Shown here: positions 53,067 through 62,302 of the stretch, in pieces
Layout of the letters: every line of letters starts with the position of its first letter
How positions within the stretch are numbered: the stretch's first letter is position 1
Assembly (NCBI RefSeq): GCF_018282095.1
Contig: NZ_CP074126.1
Coordinates: 3,452,341 to 3,516,340 of the forward strand
DNA: 64,000 bases
Direction of reading: 5' to 3'
Source of the DNA: Pseudovibrio brasiliensis
Lineage (GTDB): Bacteria; Pseudomonadota; Alphaproteobacteria; Rhizobiales; Stappiaceae
Notes under the pieces: generated by a model
What the model saw: only the letters and a program-made list of their open reading frames with translations
What the model was told of the DNA's origin: nothing
Databases searched by the model: none
Position numbers and translations under genes: made by a program

Positions 53067-53400
53067 GCCAGTTCGCTGGCTACGGCAATAAATTGCGAGC
53101 GCAATAAACCATTCGGACCCGGGGGCGGTACCCGGCGCCTCCACCAAAGCCCGTTGTACTCCAGCGGTCTTCGGGGGGGCGAAACAGGATCGACGAGGGC
53201 GTAAAGGCTTTGCTTTTGCTCGGCATGGTACCACCGTTATCGGACCAAAATGATAGTTGCAAATGACAACTACGCTATGGACAACGCTGTAGCTGCGTAA
53301 TGCAGTTCCGGTAGTCCACTAAGTCCCGTTGGTTAGCACCTTCAGGCGGGGTTCGGAGGCACCTGGCAACAGAAGCCTCCACTTTAGTGTTAAAAGGCTC
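53067..53400 (+). ncRNA. ssrA: Transfer-messenger RNA, circularly permuted two-piece form
   Basis: The gene is permuted as in other alphaproteobacteria. The acceptor piece comes first and ends CGCCTCC-A-CCA at 53136-53146, with the stem CCGGG/CCCGG before it. After a spacer of about 28 bases, removed on processing, the coding piece begins GGGGGCG (53175-53181), which pairs with the acceptor 3' strand, then GAAACAGGATCGACGAGGG. The tag reading frame runs 53259-53300 and encodes ANDNYAMDNAVAA followed by TAA. The molecule rescues stalled ribosomes and tags the unfinished protein for proteolysis. The exact 5' and 3' ends are approximate. sspB, the adaptor for tagged proteins, is the next gene. 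Confidence 0.95.
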
Positions 53401-53510
53401 TTTCCTTATTCTACGCCGATTCAGGGTATAGAAATAAAAGACAGGCCTTTTTGTCGCCTCTACGCTATAGTTAGGCCGAATAAGAACGCAAAGGATGAGC
53501 GGTGCCGAGC

Positions 53511-54119
53511 ATGGCTGAAGATTTAATCCGCTATGACATCATCATTCAGGACGCGCTGAGAAGCGCAGTTCGAAAGATATTGGTTGAGGTCAACCGGGCA
53601 GGACTTCCCGGAGAGCACCATTTTTATATTGCCTTTGAAACCACGGCCCCTGGCGTCAAGATTTCAAACCGCTTGAAGGAACGCTACCCGAAAGAAATGA
53701 CGATCGTGCTGCAGCACCAGTTCTGGGATCTGCAGATCACTGAGCACGCTTTCGAGGTTGGCCTGTCCTTTGGTGGTGTACCGGAGCATCTTTATGTTCC
53801 GTTCTCTGCAATCAAAGGTTTCTTCGACCCATCCGTCCAGTTCGCTCTTGAGTTTGAGCCGGGCAAAACCGGGGAAGAACTGCCTGCAGAATTCCGCATC
53901 GCAGAACGTGATCTGGACTCCGTCGAAGAGTTCCACGCACGTCTGGAAACTGCTGTTGAGCAGGCTGAAGAGGAAGAAGCTAAAACCGCTTCCGCAGCCG
54001 AAGACACAGCTGGTGATGCTGAAGAAGACAACGAAAAGTCTGAAGCTGACGAAACTTCTACAGAAGAAAGCGGCAGTGCTCAGGTTGTTTCCTTGGATGC
54101 ATTCCGCAAAAAGAGCTAA
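53511..54119 (+). CDS. sspB: SspB, ClpXP adaptor for SsrA-tagged proteins
   Basis: The 202-residue protein belongs to the alphaproteobacterial SspB family, which tethers SsrA-tagged substrates to the ClpX unfoldase. The substrate-binding core is residues 1-125 (LIRYDIIIQDALRSAVRKIL, then HHFYIAFETTAPGVKISNRL and GVPEHLYVPFSAIKGFFDPS). A long acidic, flexible linker (about 140-190) leads to a short tail SAQVVSLDAFRKKS that would dock on ClpX. A GTG at 53502 has a better ribosome site (AAGGA), whereas ATG 53511 matches the family start. It lies about 110 bp after the tmRNA that encodes its ligand. Confidence 0.94.
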   Translation: MAEDLIRYDIIIQDALRSAVRKILVEVNRAGLPGEHHFYIAFETTAPGVKISNRLKERYPKEMTIVLQHQFWDLQITEHAFEVGLSFGGVPEHLYVPFSAIKGFFDPSVQFALEFEPGKTGEELPAEFRIAERDLDSVEEFHARLETAVEQAEEEEAKTASAAEDTAGDAEEDNEKSEADETSTEESGSAQVVSLDAFRKKS

Positions 54120-54176
54120 TCGCTCCGATCAAGAAAAGAGCGGTCGGCTCATCAACCCCAATGTATGGATGATTGA

Positions 54177-54380
54177 ATGAGCGCGACCGTTATTAATCTA
54201 CGTCAGGCCCGCAAACAAAAGGCCAGAGACACAAAAGCCCAGTCCGCCGCTGAAAATCGCCGGAAGTTCGGGCGCACCAAAATCGAAAAATCTCAAGAAG
54301 AAGCTGAAGCCACCTTGGAGACCAAGCGCTTTGAGGGCCACAAGCTCACACCCATCTCCTCCCGTAAAGACGAAGACTGA
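54177..54380 (+). CDS. DUF4169 family small protein
   Basis: The 67-residue basic, charged protein begins MSATVINLRQARKQKARDTK and contains QSAAENRRKFGRTKIEKSQE, the DUF4169 pattern of short alphaproteobacterial proteins. It has no signal peptide or membrane segment and is probably helical. It lies 57 bp after sspB and 7 bp before the ribbon-helix-helix gene. This sspB-DUF4169-RHH order is common in alphaproteobacteria, but the role is unknown. Confidence 0.9.
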   Translation: MSATVINLRQARKQKARDTKAQSAAENRRKFGRTKIEKSQEEAEATLETKRFEGHKLTPISSRKDED

Positions 54381-54387
54381 GGCACCC

Positions 54388-54609
54388 ATGAGCCTCAAGA
54401 AGCGCTCCATAACCCTGCACGGCCACAGAACCAGCATTACGCTAGAGCCTGAGTTCTGGTCAGGTCTGGAAGATCTTGCGCGCAGTCAGGGAAAGAACAT
54501 CACTGCGACCATCGCTGGCATTGATGATGAAAGGAATCCTGAGAACAATCTCTCAAGCTGTATCCGCGTTGCCGTGCTCAAGCACTTTCAAAGCCAACTG
54601 ATCAGTTAA
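54388..54609 (+). CDS. Ribbon-helix-helix domain protein (RHH_4 type)
   Basis: The 73-residue protein is almost entirely one ribbon-helix-helix unit: KKRSITLHGHRTSITLEPEF forms the strand and first helix, LEDLARSQGKNITATIAGID and CIRVAVLKHFQSQL the second part. It likely binds DNA as a dimer. It overlaps the convergent AsmA-like gene by 8 bp at the 3' ends. It follows DUF4169 by 7 bp, so it is co-transcribed with it and probably with sspB. The longer reading from 54331 lies inside DUF4169 and is rejected. Confidence 0.9.
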   Translation: MSLKKRSITLHGHRTSITLEPEFWSGLEDLARSQGKNITATIAGIDDERNPENNLSSCIRVAVLKHFQSQLIS

Positions 54610-57600
54610 CCTGCAGCAACCGTCCACCTGGCAGCTCAATGAACTTTGGCGTTCCACGCTCATCAGTTGGCAGGTCCGGAAGCGGACCACTCAGCACCTG
54701 ATTATCATTTCCCGCTTCCAGCACGCCAAGGTTCTTCGGCGCACCTGACTGAATGATCGGCCCAAGCAGATCGACCTCCCCTGCCGGCACAGTCGCTTCA
54801 TTCACCCCGCCAATGCTCACAGGGGCTTCCAACGCAGGGAGACTGGACTTGGCACGCGGTTTGGGCGGATCGACGATCGAAACAGAGGGGCTATTGGGCT
54901 TTTTTGCAGCAGCGTCTCCATCAAGCATAAACCGGATACGCGCACTGAAATCCTGAACAGAGTCCTTCTTAGCTTCCGCTGCACGCGCTTGCTCAGCTGC
55001 CTTTGCCTCTGCCGTAGCTTTGGCTTCTGCAGCACGTTGAGCCTCTTCTGCACGTTTTACAGCAGCTAAAGCCTCTGCTTTCCGAGCGTCCTCTTCTGCT
55101 GCCAACTGGGCCGCACGCGCCTCGGCTTCCCGCACGGCCTGAGCCTGACGCTCACGCTCAGCAGCAGCTTCCGCTTCCGCAGCCAGACGAGCTTTCTCTT
55201 CTTCTGCCTCTTTGGCCTTAAGTGCTGCTTCCTCTTCCTGCTTTTTCTTCAGCTCATCAAACATGCGCTCTTGCTCGGCAATCTTGCGCTGCTCTTCCTC
55301 AATGCGCTTCACATTCAGCTCAATCGCACGCAGGTTGAGGTAGGAAAGCAATGGGCCCGTATCCAGCTTACGCGCAGGATTTTCCAACGGCCCGGAATAA
55401 AGGATCGCCACTTGAGGCTCAGCCCCGGCAACCTTCTGCGCTTCATCACGGGTTTTCATGGAAACATCACCAGTCAGCGCCCACTTCTCCAGATCAATCA
55501 ACGCCGAACCAAACAACGTGGTACCAGCCGTATCAACGGAGATGTTACGCGCACGAATACGGCCACCAGCAATGCCCAAAGACCCATCAACGCGGTTGAA
55601 CTTTATAGACCCCGCATCCAGATGATCAGCAAACGCACTCTGAATAGCAGCCTCATCCAGCTCCATCCCCGCATCCGCTGCTTTGATCACCAGATCAAAG
55701 GCCGCCGGATTAACACGGCGAATTTCACCATCCGTCACGCTGAAGGTACCGCCACCGGAAAGACCAGAAACAAGACCTGAGATCGTACGGCCACTGCCCT
55801 CAAACTCTGCAATGGCCTGCAGTTTACCAGTCGCCAGCGCACGGCCTTCATCAGTCCAGGCCAACTCTTCAAAGTCCGCATCATCAAGACGGAACCGACC
55901 GGAGAGCATCGCCTGCCCCTGATCCCGCTGCAAATCAAACGTACCGGAAAACTCACCACCAGCAAACCGACCCTTGCCTTCATTGATGGAAAGCAGATCA
56001 GAGCGCAAACGCAGCTGACCGCTGGCGGCATCTAGCCGGAACTCATCACTGAACAGCGCCCGATCACTGGTCACATCAAGCGTCAGATCAACACCATCTG
56101 CAAGGCTCTGCCCCAGCGCTTGAGAAGACCAGACAGAATCCTCCTGAAGAACACCCGCCCAAACATTGGAGCCCAGCAGCAGCTCACTCAGGCTGCGCAT
56201 ATCAAGCTTGGAAAGCTCCAGCTTACCGGAGGCCTTCAGCGGACCGTTCTTTTCAAGAGTACCTTCAAGATCACCCTTCAGATCCATATTAGCGAGCTGG
56301 CCTTTCAGTTCAGAAAGCGTGAACTCACGTCCCCGTCCCTCAACCTGAACCGTCAGGTTTGCTTTCAGCGGGCCAGAGTAAATCGGATACACCTTACCAA
56401 ACGCCAGACCATAATCCGCCAGATCATCAGACTGCAGCGCCACATTGGCAGACCAGACAGCCGCGGAACGGCTCGGCACACGAACAGTGCCATCAGACAG
56501 GATCTTCATACCGACCAGATCACTGGAGAACCCAAAGGCCAACTGGTCACGCGGACTACCGGAAAGAGATAGACGAACTTCACCCGGCTGAAGCTGAGTA
56601 ATCGGGATCGCCTCAAAGCCAAGCTGGCGCAGCACTTTCACGCCGTCTTTACCGCCAAGGGTCATCTCTGCATAAAGGTCACCCTCAGCAAAATCATCAA
56701 TACGCCCTTCAAAAGTACCGTTCAGATCCAGATCACTGACACCAACCTCACCGAACAGGTTCAGCGACATATCCGTGCGACCCTTCTCCGCATAAGCAGA
56801 AAGCTCAGCCTTCAGGTTGGCTGGGGCAAGATCAGGAGCTGCCGTCTTCAGGCGCTCAATCAATGGATGCTCCGGCACATACTCCTCCAACACAGCCACA
56901 GCACCGCTTAAGGAAGACGCTGTCAGAGTGCCTTTGATGTTCCCCTGAGGCGTGGTGCTCAGGTCATCGATGCGACCTTTCATGTCAATGTAAGCACCAG
57001 CAAAATCGCGAATTTTCAGCTGCTCTATGGAGAGCGCATCCCGGCTCAGGCTTGCGCTCACAGCCATGCTCTTTGCTTTCACGCCGCTAGCAACCAGCTC
57101 ATCTGCGTAAAGCCTCATAGACATATCAACTGCGCTCGGCTTGATCTTCTTGCCCGTAAACGCTTCCACATAGCGCTGGATCTCATCCAGATTGACACGA
57201 TCGCTGTCCATATCAACCGTGATCAGCGGACTACGGTCGAGTGGATGTTCAAAGGAAATCAAACCCACACTGCGCACATCACCCGCATCAATCCGCAAGT
57301 CAGGAAGACGCAGAGCACCGGAGCCAGCTTCAACACGGCCTTTCAATGCAACAGGAGACAAACGCTTGGACGCATCCTTGCGCTCACCAAGCCACCAATG
57401 AGCCAGCTGGTGTGGCTGACGGGAGGAGATCTCCCAATCCCCCTGATAGCCAGCAGAGTTGCGCAGATCCAGATAGCCACTGGTTTTGAACTGGCTACGG
57501 CCCGGCAACTCACCGGAAAGTTCATCAATCTTCCAGCCAGTACCGGTGGATTCAAGCAGCGTGCTCAGATTGGAAACAACAGAACCACCAGCCACAACAA

Positions 57601-58669
57601 CCGGAATCGTCAAGTCCATCTGACCTTTCACATCCAGTAGTGGCAAAGAGCTCAAGCCACCAGCCAAACGAGCTATGACAGCTTCAGAAGGCACCAGCGG
57701 ACGCTGAGGTCCACCGCCAATCATACGGTCCAGATCCACCTGCTTGAACTGCGCAACAGCCTGAAACTCAGGCTCAGGGCCAAAGCTGTAAACACCGCCA
57801 CCTTCAGCAGTGATTGGGCGATCTTCTGAACCTAGGCGCAGCGTGCTTTCAGTCAGCTCAAGCCGCTCACCATCCAGATTGAACTTACTCTTACCAGCCC
57901 ACTCCAGATCATCGGAACCTTCACTGGTGACAGACTGAACCTCAGCATCACCGTAGTAAGACACAACACCATTCTGATGTCTCAGGAAACCATCAGTCGA
58001 GAACTGAGCAGCAACATTAGCAGGAGAAACCTGGGTTTTAACGCGAATCTGACCATTACGCTCCAGACGGCCACTGCCAATCTTCAACGTGTAAGGCACG
58101 CCTTCATATAGCATTGCGCCTTCCGCTTTGAACGGGCCTTGCAAACCACCGGCATAAAGTTCCAGATTTGCATTGCCTGCACGGCGCACTTCACCGGTGC
58201 GCGCATCAGTCAGCACGATAGAACCGTTGCGAACGCTCACATCTTCTAAAATAAGCGAAGTCGGGTCGATTTCGGAGATAACGGAACGACGGCTATTGGT
58301 TTGCAGCACATCAAGACGCCCCCCCTCATCAAGAGACAGGTTCAGCTCTGGCTCATTGAGCTTCATCTCTGTCACATGCACTTCACCGCGCAACAGCGAA
58401 GGAAGCTCGATGCGGCCTTCGAACCCTTTTATGGTCATCAGCGGGTCTTCGACAGCACCAACACGCACGTCAGAAAGCTTCACATAAGGGGCAGGCAGCA
58501 GCTGAACGTCAGTTTCTCCGAGGATCGTAACCTGATGCCCCAGAATTTTCTCACCATAGCTTTCAAACAGGGAACGATAAGCTGACCAATCGATGACCAA
58601 AGGGCCAACAAGCGCGATGACCAGCGCCAAGATCAAAGTCCCACCAACGGTGATGTAAACCGAATTCAA
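54602..58669 (-). CDS. AsmA-like envelope protein
   Basis: The 1355-residue protein has an N-terminal membrane anchor (VGGTLILALVIALVGPLVID) and the AsmA N-domain (GEKILGHQVTILGETDVQLL, then YVKLSDVRVGAVEDPLMTIK). Long beta-rich repeats of the AsmA/DUF748 kind make up most of the chain. Near residues 1115-1250 an Ala/Glu/Lys coiled coil appears (KKQEEEAALKAKEAEEEKAR), followed by a Pro-rich tail. Such proteins span the periplasm and are implicated in lipid transport and outer-membrane biogenesis. It is an independent unit, convergent with the RHH gene by 8 bp. Confidence 0.88.
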   Translation of the reverse strand: MNSVYITVGGTLILALVIALVGPLVIDWSAYRSLFESYGEKILGHQVTILGETDVQLLPAPYVKLSDVRVGAVEDPLMTIKGFEGRIELPSLLRGEVHVTEMKLNEPELNLSLDEGGRLDVLQTNSRRSVISEIDPTSLILEDVSVRNGSIVLTDARTGEVRRAGNANLELYAGGLQGPFKAEGAMLYEGVPYTLKIGSGRLERNGQIRVKTQVSPANVAAQFSTDGFLRHQNGVVSYYGDAEVQSVTSEGSDDLEWAGKSKFNLDGERLELTESTLRLGSEDRPITAEGGGVYSFGPEPEFQAVAQFKQVDLDRMIGGGPQRPLVPSEAVIARLAGGLSSLPLLDVKGQMDLTIPVVVAGGSVVSNLSTLLESTGTGWKIDELSGELPGRSQFKTSGYLDLRNSAGYQGDWEISSRQPHQLAHWWLGERKDASKRLSPVALKGRVEAGSGALRLPDLRIDAGDVRSVGLISFEHPLDRSPLITVDMDSDRVNLDEIQRYVEAFTGKKIKPSAVDMSMRLYADELVASGVKAKSMAVSASLSRDALSIEQLKIRDFAGAYIDMKGRIDDLSTTPQGNIKGTLTASSLSGAVAVLEEYVPEHPLIERLKTAAPDLAPANLKAELSAYAEKGRTDMSLNLFGEVGVSDLDLNGTFEGRIDDFAEGDLYAEMTLGGKDGVKVLRQLGFEAIPITQLQPGEVRLSLSGSPRDQLAFGFSSDLVGMKILSDGTVRVPSRSAAVWSANVALQSDDLADYGLAFGKVYPIYSGPLKANLTVQVEGRGREFTLSELKGQLANMDLKGDLEGTLEKNGPLKASGKLELSKLDMRSLSELLLGSNVWAGVLQEDSVWSSQALGQSLADGVDLTLDVTSDRALFSDEFRLDAASGQLRLRSDLLSINEGKGRFAGGEFSGTFDLQRDQGQAMLSGRFRLDDADFEELAWTDEGRALATGKLQAIAEFEGSGRTISGLVSGLSGGGTFSVTDGEIRRVNPAAFDLVIKAADAGMELDEAAIQSAFADHLDAGSIKFNRVDGSLGIAGGRIRARNISVDTAGTTLFGSALIDLEKWALTGDVSMKTRDEAQKVAGAEPQVAILYSGPLENPARKLDTGPLLSYLNLRAIELNVKRIEEEQRKIAEQERMFDELKKKQEEEAALKAKEAEEEKARLAAEAEAAAERERQAQAVREAEARAAQLAAEEDARKAEALAAVKRAEEAQRAAEAKATAEAKAAEQARAAEAKKDSVQDFSARIRFMLDGDAAAKKPNSPSVSIVDPPKPRAKSSLPALEAPVSIGGVNEATVPAGEVDLLGPIIQSGAPKNLGVLEAGNDNQVLSGPLPDLPTDERGTPKFIELPGGRLLQVN

Positions 58670-58841
58670 CGTTAAGCTCCTTTACCCACTTCGAACCGTG
58701 CACCTTGCCGCGCTGTTCGCCCATGAGCTGCATGCAAACACTTGTTTATCTAAGTGAATTACAGCAGGAACAAGACGACAGCAACGACTTAAGGCAATGT
58801 TTATGAATGGAACGAAGCAAGTGCGTATTTATGGCACTTCT

Positions 58842-60263
58842 TTACTCGGCATCTAAGGCAACGATCTTGCCCGGATTCATGATATTCAGCGGGTCAAGAC
58901 TACGCTTCACCGCCGCCATCACAGCAACCCCGGCACCATGTTCCTTCGGCAGATACTTCATCTTACCCTGCCCCACACCATGCTCACCGGTGCAGGTTCC
59001 CCCCATCTCAATTGCACGATAATTCAGGCGCTCAACAAAGGCTTCTGACTTGGCAATGTCCTCCGGATCATTCAAATCCGTCAGCAAAAGCACATGAAAA
59101 TTGCCATCACCAACATGGCCAACTATCGGACCAATCAAGCCATTTTCTTCGATATCATTGTGTGTGGTTGTCACACAATCAGCCAGACGGGAGATTGGCA
59201 CACATACGTCGGTAGAAAGACCGGTCCGGTCCGGAGCCAGCCCCAGCCCAGCCCAGTAAGCATCGTGGCGAGCGGCCCAAAGCTTATTCCGCTCTTCAGG
59301 ATCAGTGGCCCATTCAAACTTTTTCAGGGAGTTTTCGGCAGCAATCTCACCAAATCGCTCAGCCTGTTCCCGAACCCCGGCCTCAGAGCCGTGGAATTCC
59401 ACAAGCAGCAATGGTGATTCTGGCAAATCCAGCTTCGAATAGGCATTGACTGATTTGACAGTCAGTGTGTCCAGAAGCTCAATGCGGGCAATCGGAATGC
59501 CATACTGAACAGCTTCAATCACCGTGTTACAGCAATCCGCGATGCTGTCGAATGAAGCAATTCCACCTGAAATCGCTTCAGGTATTCCCTTCAGCTTCAG
59601 CGTGATCTCAGTGATCACCCCAAGCGTCCCTTCAGAGCCGACCATCAGACGGGTCAGGTCATAGCCCGCAGAGGATTTCTTGGCGCGGCTACCGGTCTTC
59701 ACGATAGTCCCGTCCGGCATAACAACAGTCAGCGCCAGAACCATATCCTTCATGGTGCCATAAAGAACCGCATTGGTGCCTGAAGCACGCGTTGCCGTCA
59801 TGCCACCAATCGTGGCATCGGCTCCCGGATCAATCGGAAAGAACAAGCCAGTATCACGAAGATAGGCGTTGAGCTGTTTACGCGTCACACCTGGCTGAAC
59901 CACACAATCCAGATCCTCAGCGTGAACTGCAACAACCTCGTTCATTTGGGATAGGTCCAACGAAATGCCACCATTCGGCGCGTTCAAGTGACCTTCCAGA
60001 GAAGAACCACTGCCAAACGGAATGATCGGCACTCGCAACTCTGCACAAAGCTTTACGATATCAGAGACTTCTTCGGTTGATCGGGCAAAAACAACAGCAT
60101 CCGGCGGCTGGTTCGGCAGCCAAGAGGTGGTATGACCATGTTGCTCTCTCAAACTCAAGGAAGTCTGGCAGCGGTCGCCAAACCGTTCTGTGAGGGTCGC
60201 GATCGCTTTGTCGATCCCCTCTGCATTGCGTGTCACCTCAAGCTGCATCCCTGTCAAAGACAT
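58842..60263 (-). CDS. FAD-linked D-lactate/2-hydroxyacid dehydrogenase
   Basis: The 473-residue protein is a GlcD/Dld-type FAD oxidase. The PCMH FAD-binding domain is residues 40-220 (VPIIPFGSGSSLEGHLNAPN, GADATIGGMTATRASGTNAV, GYDLTRLMVGSEGTLGVITE). The C-terminal FAD-oxidase domain ends GHVGDGNFHVLLL and GTCTGEHGVGQGKMKYLPKE, containing the family His residues. Members oxidise D-lactate, glycolate or related 2-hydroxyacids with cytochrome or quinone acceptors. No partner subunits (GlcE/GlcF) are adjacent, which favours the single-subunit D-lactate type. GGGAGG lies before the ATG at 60263. Confidence 0.92.
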   Translation of the reverse strand: MSLTGMQLEVTRNAEGIDKAIATLTERFGDRCQTSLSLREQHGHTTSWLPNQPPDAVVFARSTEEVSDIVKLCAELRVPIIPFGSGSSLEGHLNAPNGGISLDLSQMNEVVAVHAEDLDCVVQPGVTRKQLNAYLRDTGLFFPIDPGADATIGGMTATRASGTNAVLYGTMKDMVLALTVVMPDGTIVKTGSRAKKSSAGYDLTRLMVGSEGTLGVITEITLKLKGIPEAISGGIASFDSIADCCNTVIEAVQYGIPIARIELLDTLTVKSVNAYSKLDLPESPLLLVEFHGSEAGVREQAERFGEIAAENSLKKFEWATDPEERNKLWAARHDAYWAGLGLAPDRTGLSTDVCVPISRLADCVTTTHNDIEENGLIGPIVGHVGDGNFHVLLLTDLNDPEDIAKSEAFVERLNYRAIEMGGTCTGEHGVGQGKMKYLPKEHGAGVAVMAAVKRSLDPLNIMNPGKIVALDAE

Positions 60264-60572
60264 GGCAGACCTCCCTCATATTCCAGATGCTTCCCCCAGA
60301 AAGCGCTAATGCAAGCGTATAGTCGAAACCCAGAGCCACGACTCGGCATTTATTGGAATTATAGTATTCTGCATGGTCGTCATTATTGAGCTTTTGGCAA
60401 GGCCGAACCAACCCTTATGTAGCGGTCTCCGGAGGCGCCTTAAGTGTTTCTCAGTGCTTATCGAAAATAATGAGCCGAATTTCGAAGATCTGAGCATATC
60501 CTGATTGGCGTTTCCCGGGGAATCTCGTTAAAGACAGTGCCAATCGTTCATTGTCCTATCGCTTAATCTAGT
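60264..60572. other. Intergenic region between divergent genes
   Basis: No gene or clear signal is seen in these 309 bp; it separates the dehydrogenase (minus) from the ClC transporter (plus). Confidence 0.4.
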
Positions 60573-62213
60573 ATGCATAACCAAGCTAACCCGCTGAAAA
60601 TCGCAATGCGTATAGCCTATAAATGGGTCGAACCAAATTTACGTTTGTTTTTGTCATCGCGGCTTCCGCTTGTCTGGTTCCTCGCACTGATCATCGGAGC
60701 CGCAGTGGGTGGTTCAGCTATCCTGTTCCGTATCGGCATCGGCTTGATCCAGTGGACTTGGCTCGGCACAGCCTCAGAGCGCATGATCAGCGCGGCCAAC
60801 GCGCAGCCTTGGTATGTTATTGTTCTGGCCCCGGTCATTGGCGGCGCCATCGTTGGCTTGCTGCTGCAAACCATCCAGAAAAAACAACGCGCGGGCGGTG
60901 TGGCAGATGTGATTGAAGCGCGTGCCCACGGCGGCACCGGCCTCCCCTTTTGGCCCGGCATCAGCTCTGCGCTTATCACCGTCATCTCTCTTGGCAGCGG
61001 CGCCAGCGCAGGCCGTGAAGGTCCTATGGTGCACTTGGGCGCCACCCTTGGCACCTCAGTCTTTTCCAAACTGAACCTGCCCGATTCAACAATGCGTATC
61101 CTGCTGGCAGCAGGTGTAGCCAGCGCAGTCTCCGCCAGCTTTAACGCACCGATTGCAGGCGTTCTCTTCGCTCACGAAGTGATCCTCGGCCACTACGCCA
61201 TGTCTGCCTTCGTGCCAATCGTGCTGTCTTCTGCCATGGGAACGTTGGTCTCCCGCCTCTATTTTGGCGATGTGGCCGCTTTCATCCTGCCGCATTATCA
61301 GATCAACACCTACTGGGAGTTCCCAGCCTTTGTCCTGCTCGGCATCATCTGTGCGATAGTGGCCATCACCTTCCAGTTTGCTCTGATCGGGTCCGACTGG
61401 GTCGCCCGAAACGTCAAGATGCCAATCTGGCTGCGTCCGGTCGTTGGTGGTGTGCTTGTCGGCTCAATCGCTGTCTTCTATCCGGAAGTCATTGGCGTTG
61501 GCTATGAAGCAACAGATGGCGCGCTTAACTCAGAACTGTCGCTCACTTTGATGCTGTCGCTACTGGTTGCCAAAACAGCTGCAACGGCCATCACCCTTGC
61601 CTCCCGCTTCGGGGGCGGCATCTTCTCGCCCTCTCTTTATCTGGGCGCCATGACTGGCGGTGCATTTGGCCTGATCGCCGCAAACCACTTGCCGGAGATG
61701 GCTTCCAGCCACGGTCTTTACGCTATCCTCGGCATGGGCGCAGTGGCCGCCGCAGTGCTGGGAGCACCGATCTCAACCACGATGATCGTATTCGAGCTAA
61801 CCGGCGGTTACGAGCTTTCCATCGCACTGCTGATTTCCGTCTCCATCGCCACCGGCCTCAATCAGGCAATCCATGGCCGGTCCTACTTCCATTGGCAGCT
61901 GGAGATGCGCGGCGTGATGCTGCAGGATGGAGCCCACAAATGGCTCGTCCGCATCGTGCACGTGGAAGATTTCGCAGATCCGCCCCGCCCGGACACCGAC
62001 ACCACCTTCGATCCAGAGTCAGAAGAACCATTCCTCGCGCCGCTGGATACGCTGGAGAAAGCCCTCAAGGCCTTCGATGATGCAGGCAAAGCCACACTGC
62101 CTGTCATTGACCCCAAAAACCCGACGCAAGTCATTGGCTATGCAAGCCACGTGAAGGCCCTGCGCTACTTCAACTCCGCCCTTATTCAGGCGAATGTTGA
62201 GGAGCACCGCTAG
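60573..62213 (+). CDS. ClC family chloride channel/antiporter
   Basis: The 546-residue membrane protein has the two ClC halves. Selectivity and gating motifs are present: GSGASAGREGPMVHLGATLG (the first filter segment, gating Glu in GREGP) and SRFGGGIFSPSLYLGAMTGG (GxFxP). A short cytosolic tail (residues 460-546) resembles a single CBS-type module, with PVIDPKNPTQVIGYASHVKA. ClC proteins move chloride, often in exchange for protons; whether this one is a channel or antiporter cannot be decided. It begins with a short Lys/Arg-rich segment. No operon partner is evident; an AraC gene follows 90 bp later. Confidence 0.93.
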   Translation: MHNQANPLKIAMRIAYKWVEPNLRLFLSSRLPLVWFLALIIGAAVGGSAILFRIGIGLIQWTWLGTASERMISAANAQPWYVIVLAPVIGGAIVGLLLQTIQKKQRAGGVADVIEARAHGGTGLPFWPGISSALITVISLGSGASAGREGPMVHLGATLGTSVFSKLNLPDSTMRILLAAGVASAVSASFNAPIAGVLFAHEVILGHYAMSAFVPIVLSSAMGTLVSRLYFGDVAAFILPHYQINTYWEFPAFVLLGIICAIVAITFQFALIGSDWVARNVKMPIWLRPVVGGVLVGSIAVFYPEVIGVGYEATDGALNSELSLTLMLSLLVAKTAATAITLASRFGGGIFSPSLYLGAMTGGAFGLIAANHLPEMASSHGLYAILGMGAVAAAVLGAPISTTMIVFELTGGYELSIALLISVSIATGLNQAIHGRSYFHWQLEMRGVMLQDGAHKWLVRIVHVEDFADPPRPDTDTTFDPESEEPFLAPLDTLEKALKAFDDAGKATLPVIDPKNPTQVIGYASHVKALRYFNSALIQANVEEHR

Positions 62214-62255
62214 CCAAACCCCAGATAATCTCCATTGACCCATCCTTAAAAAACA

Positions 62256-62272
62256 GCAATCTCGTTCAAGAC
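62256..62272 (+). promoter_or_regulatory. Candidate AraC-type operator upstream of the araC gene
   Basis: GCAATCTCGTTCAAGAC lies 31 bp before the AraC start. A 15 of 17 match occurs before the azlC start at 63204. Confidence 0.5.
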
Positions 62273-62302
62273 ATCATTGTCTTTGCTGGGTAATTTGGGT
62301 CT

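Noticed and set aside
52998-53234. Minus-strand frame across the tmRNA gene
   Set aside because: The region is the permuted ssrA gene with a matching acceptor stem and tag; the frame is incidental.
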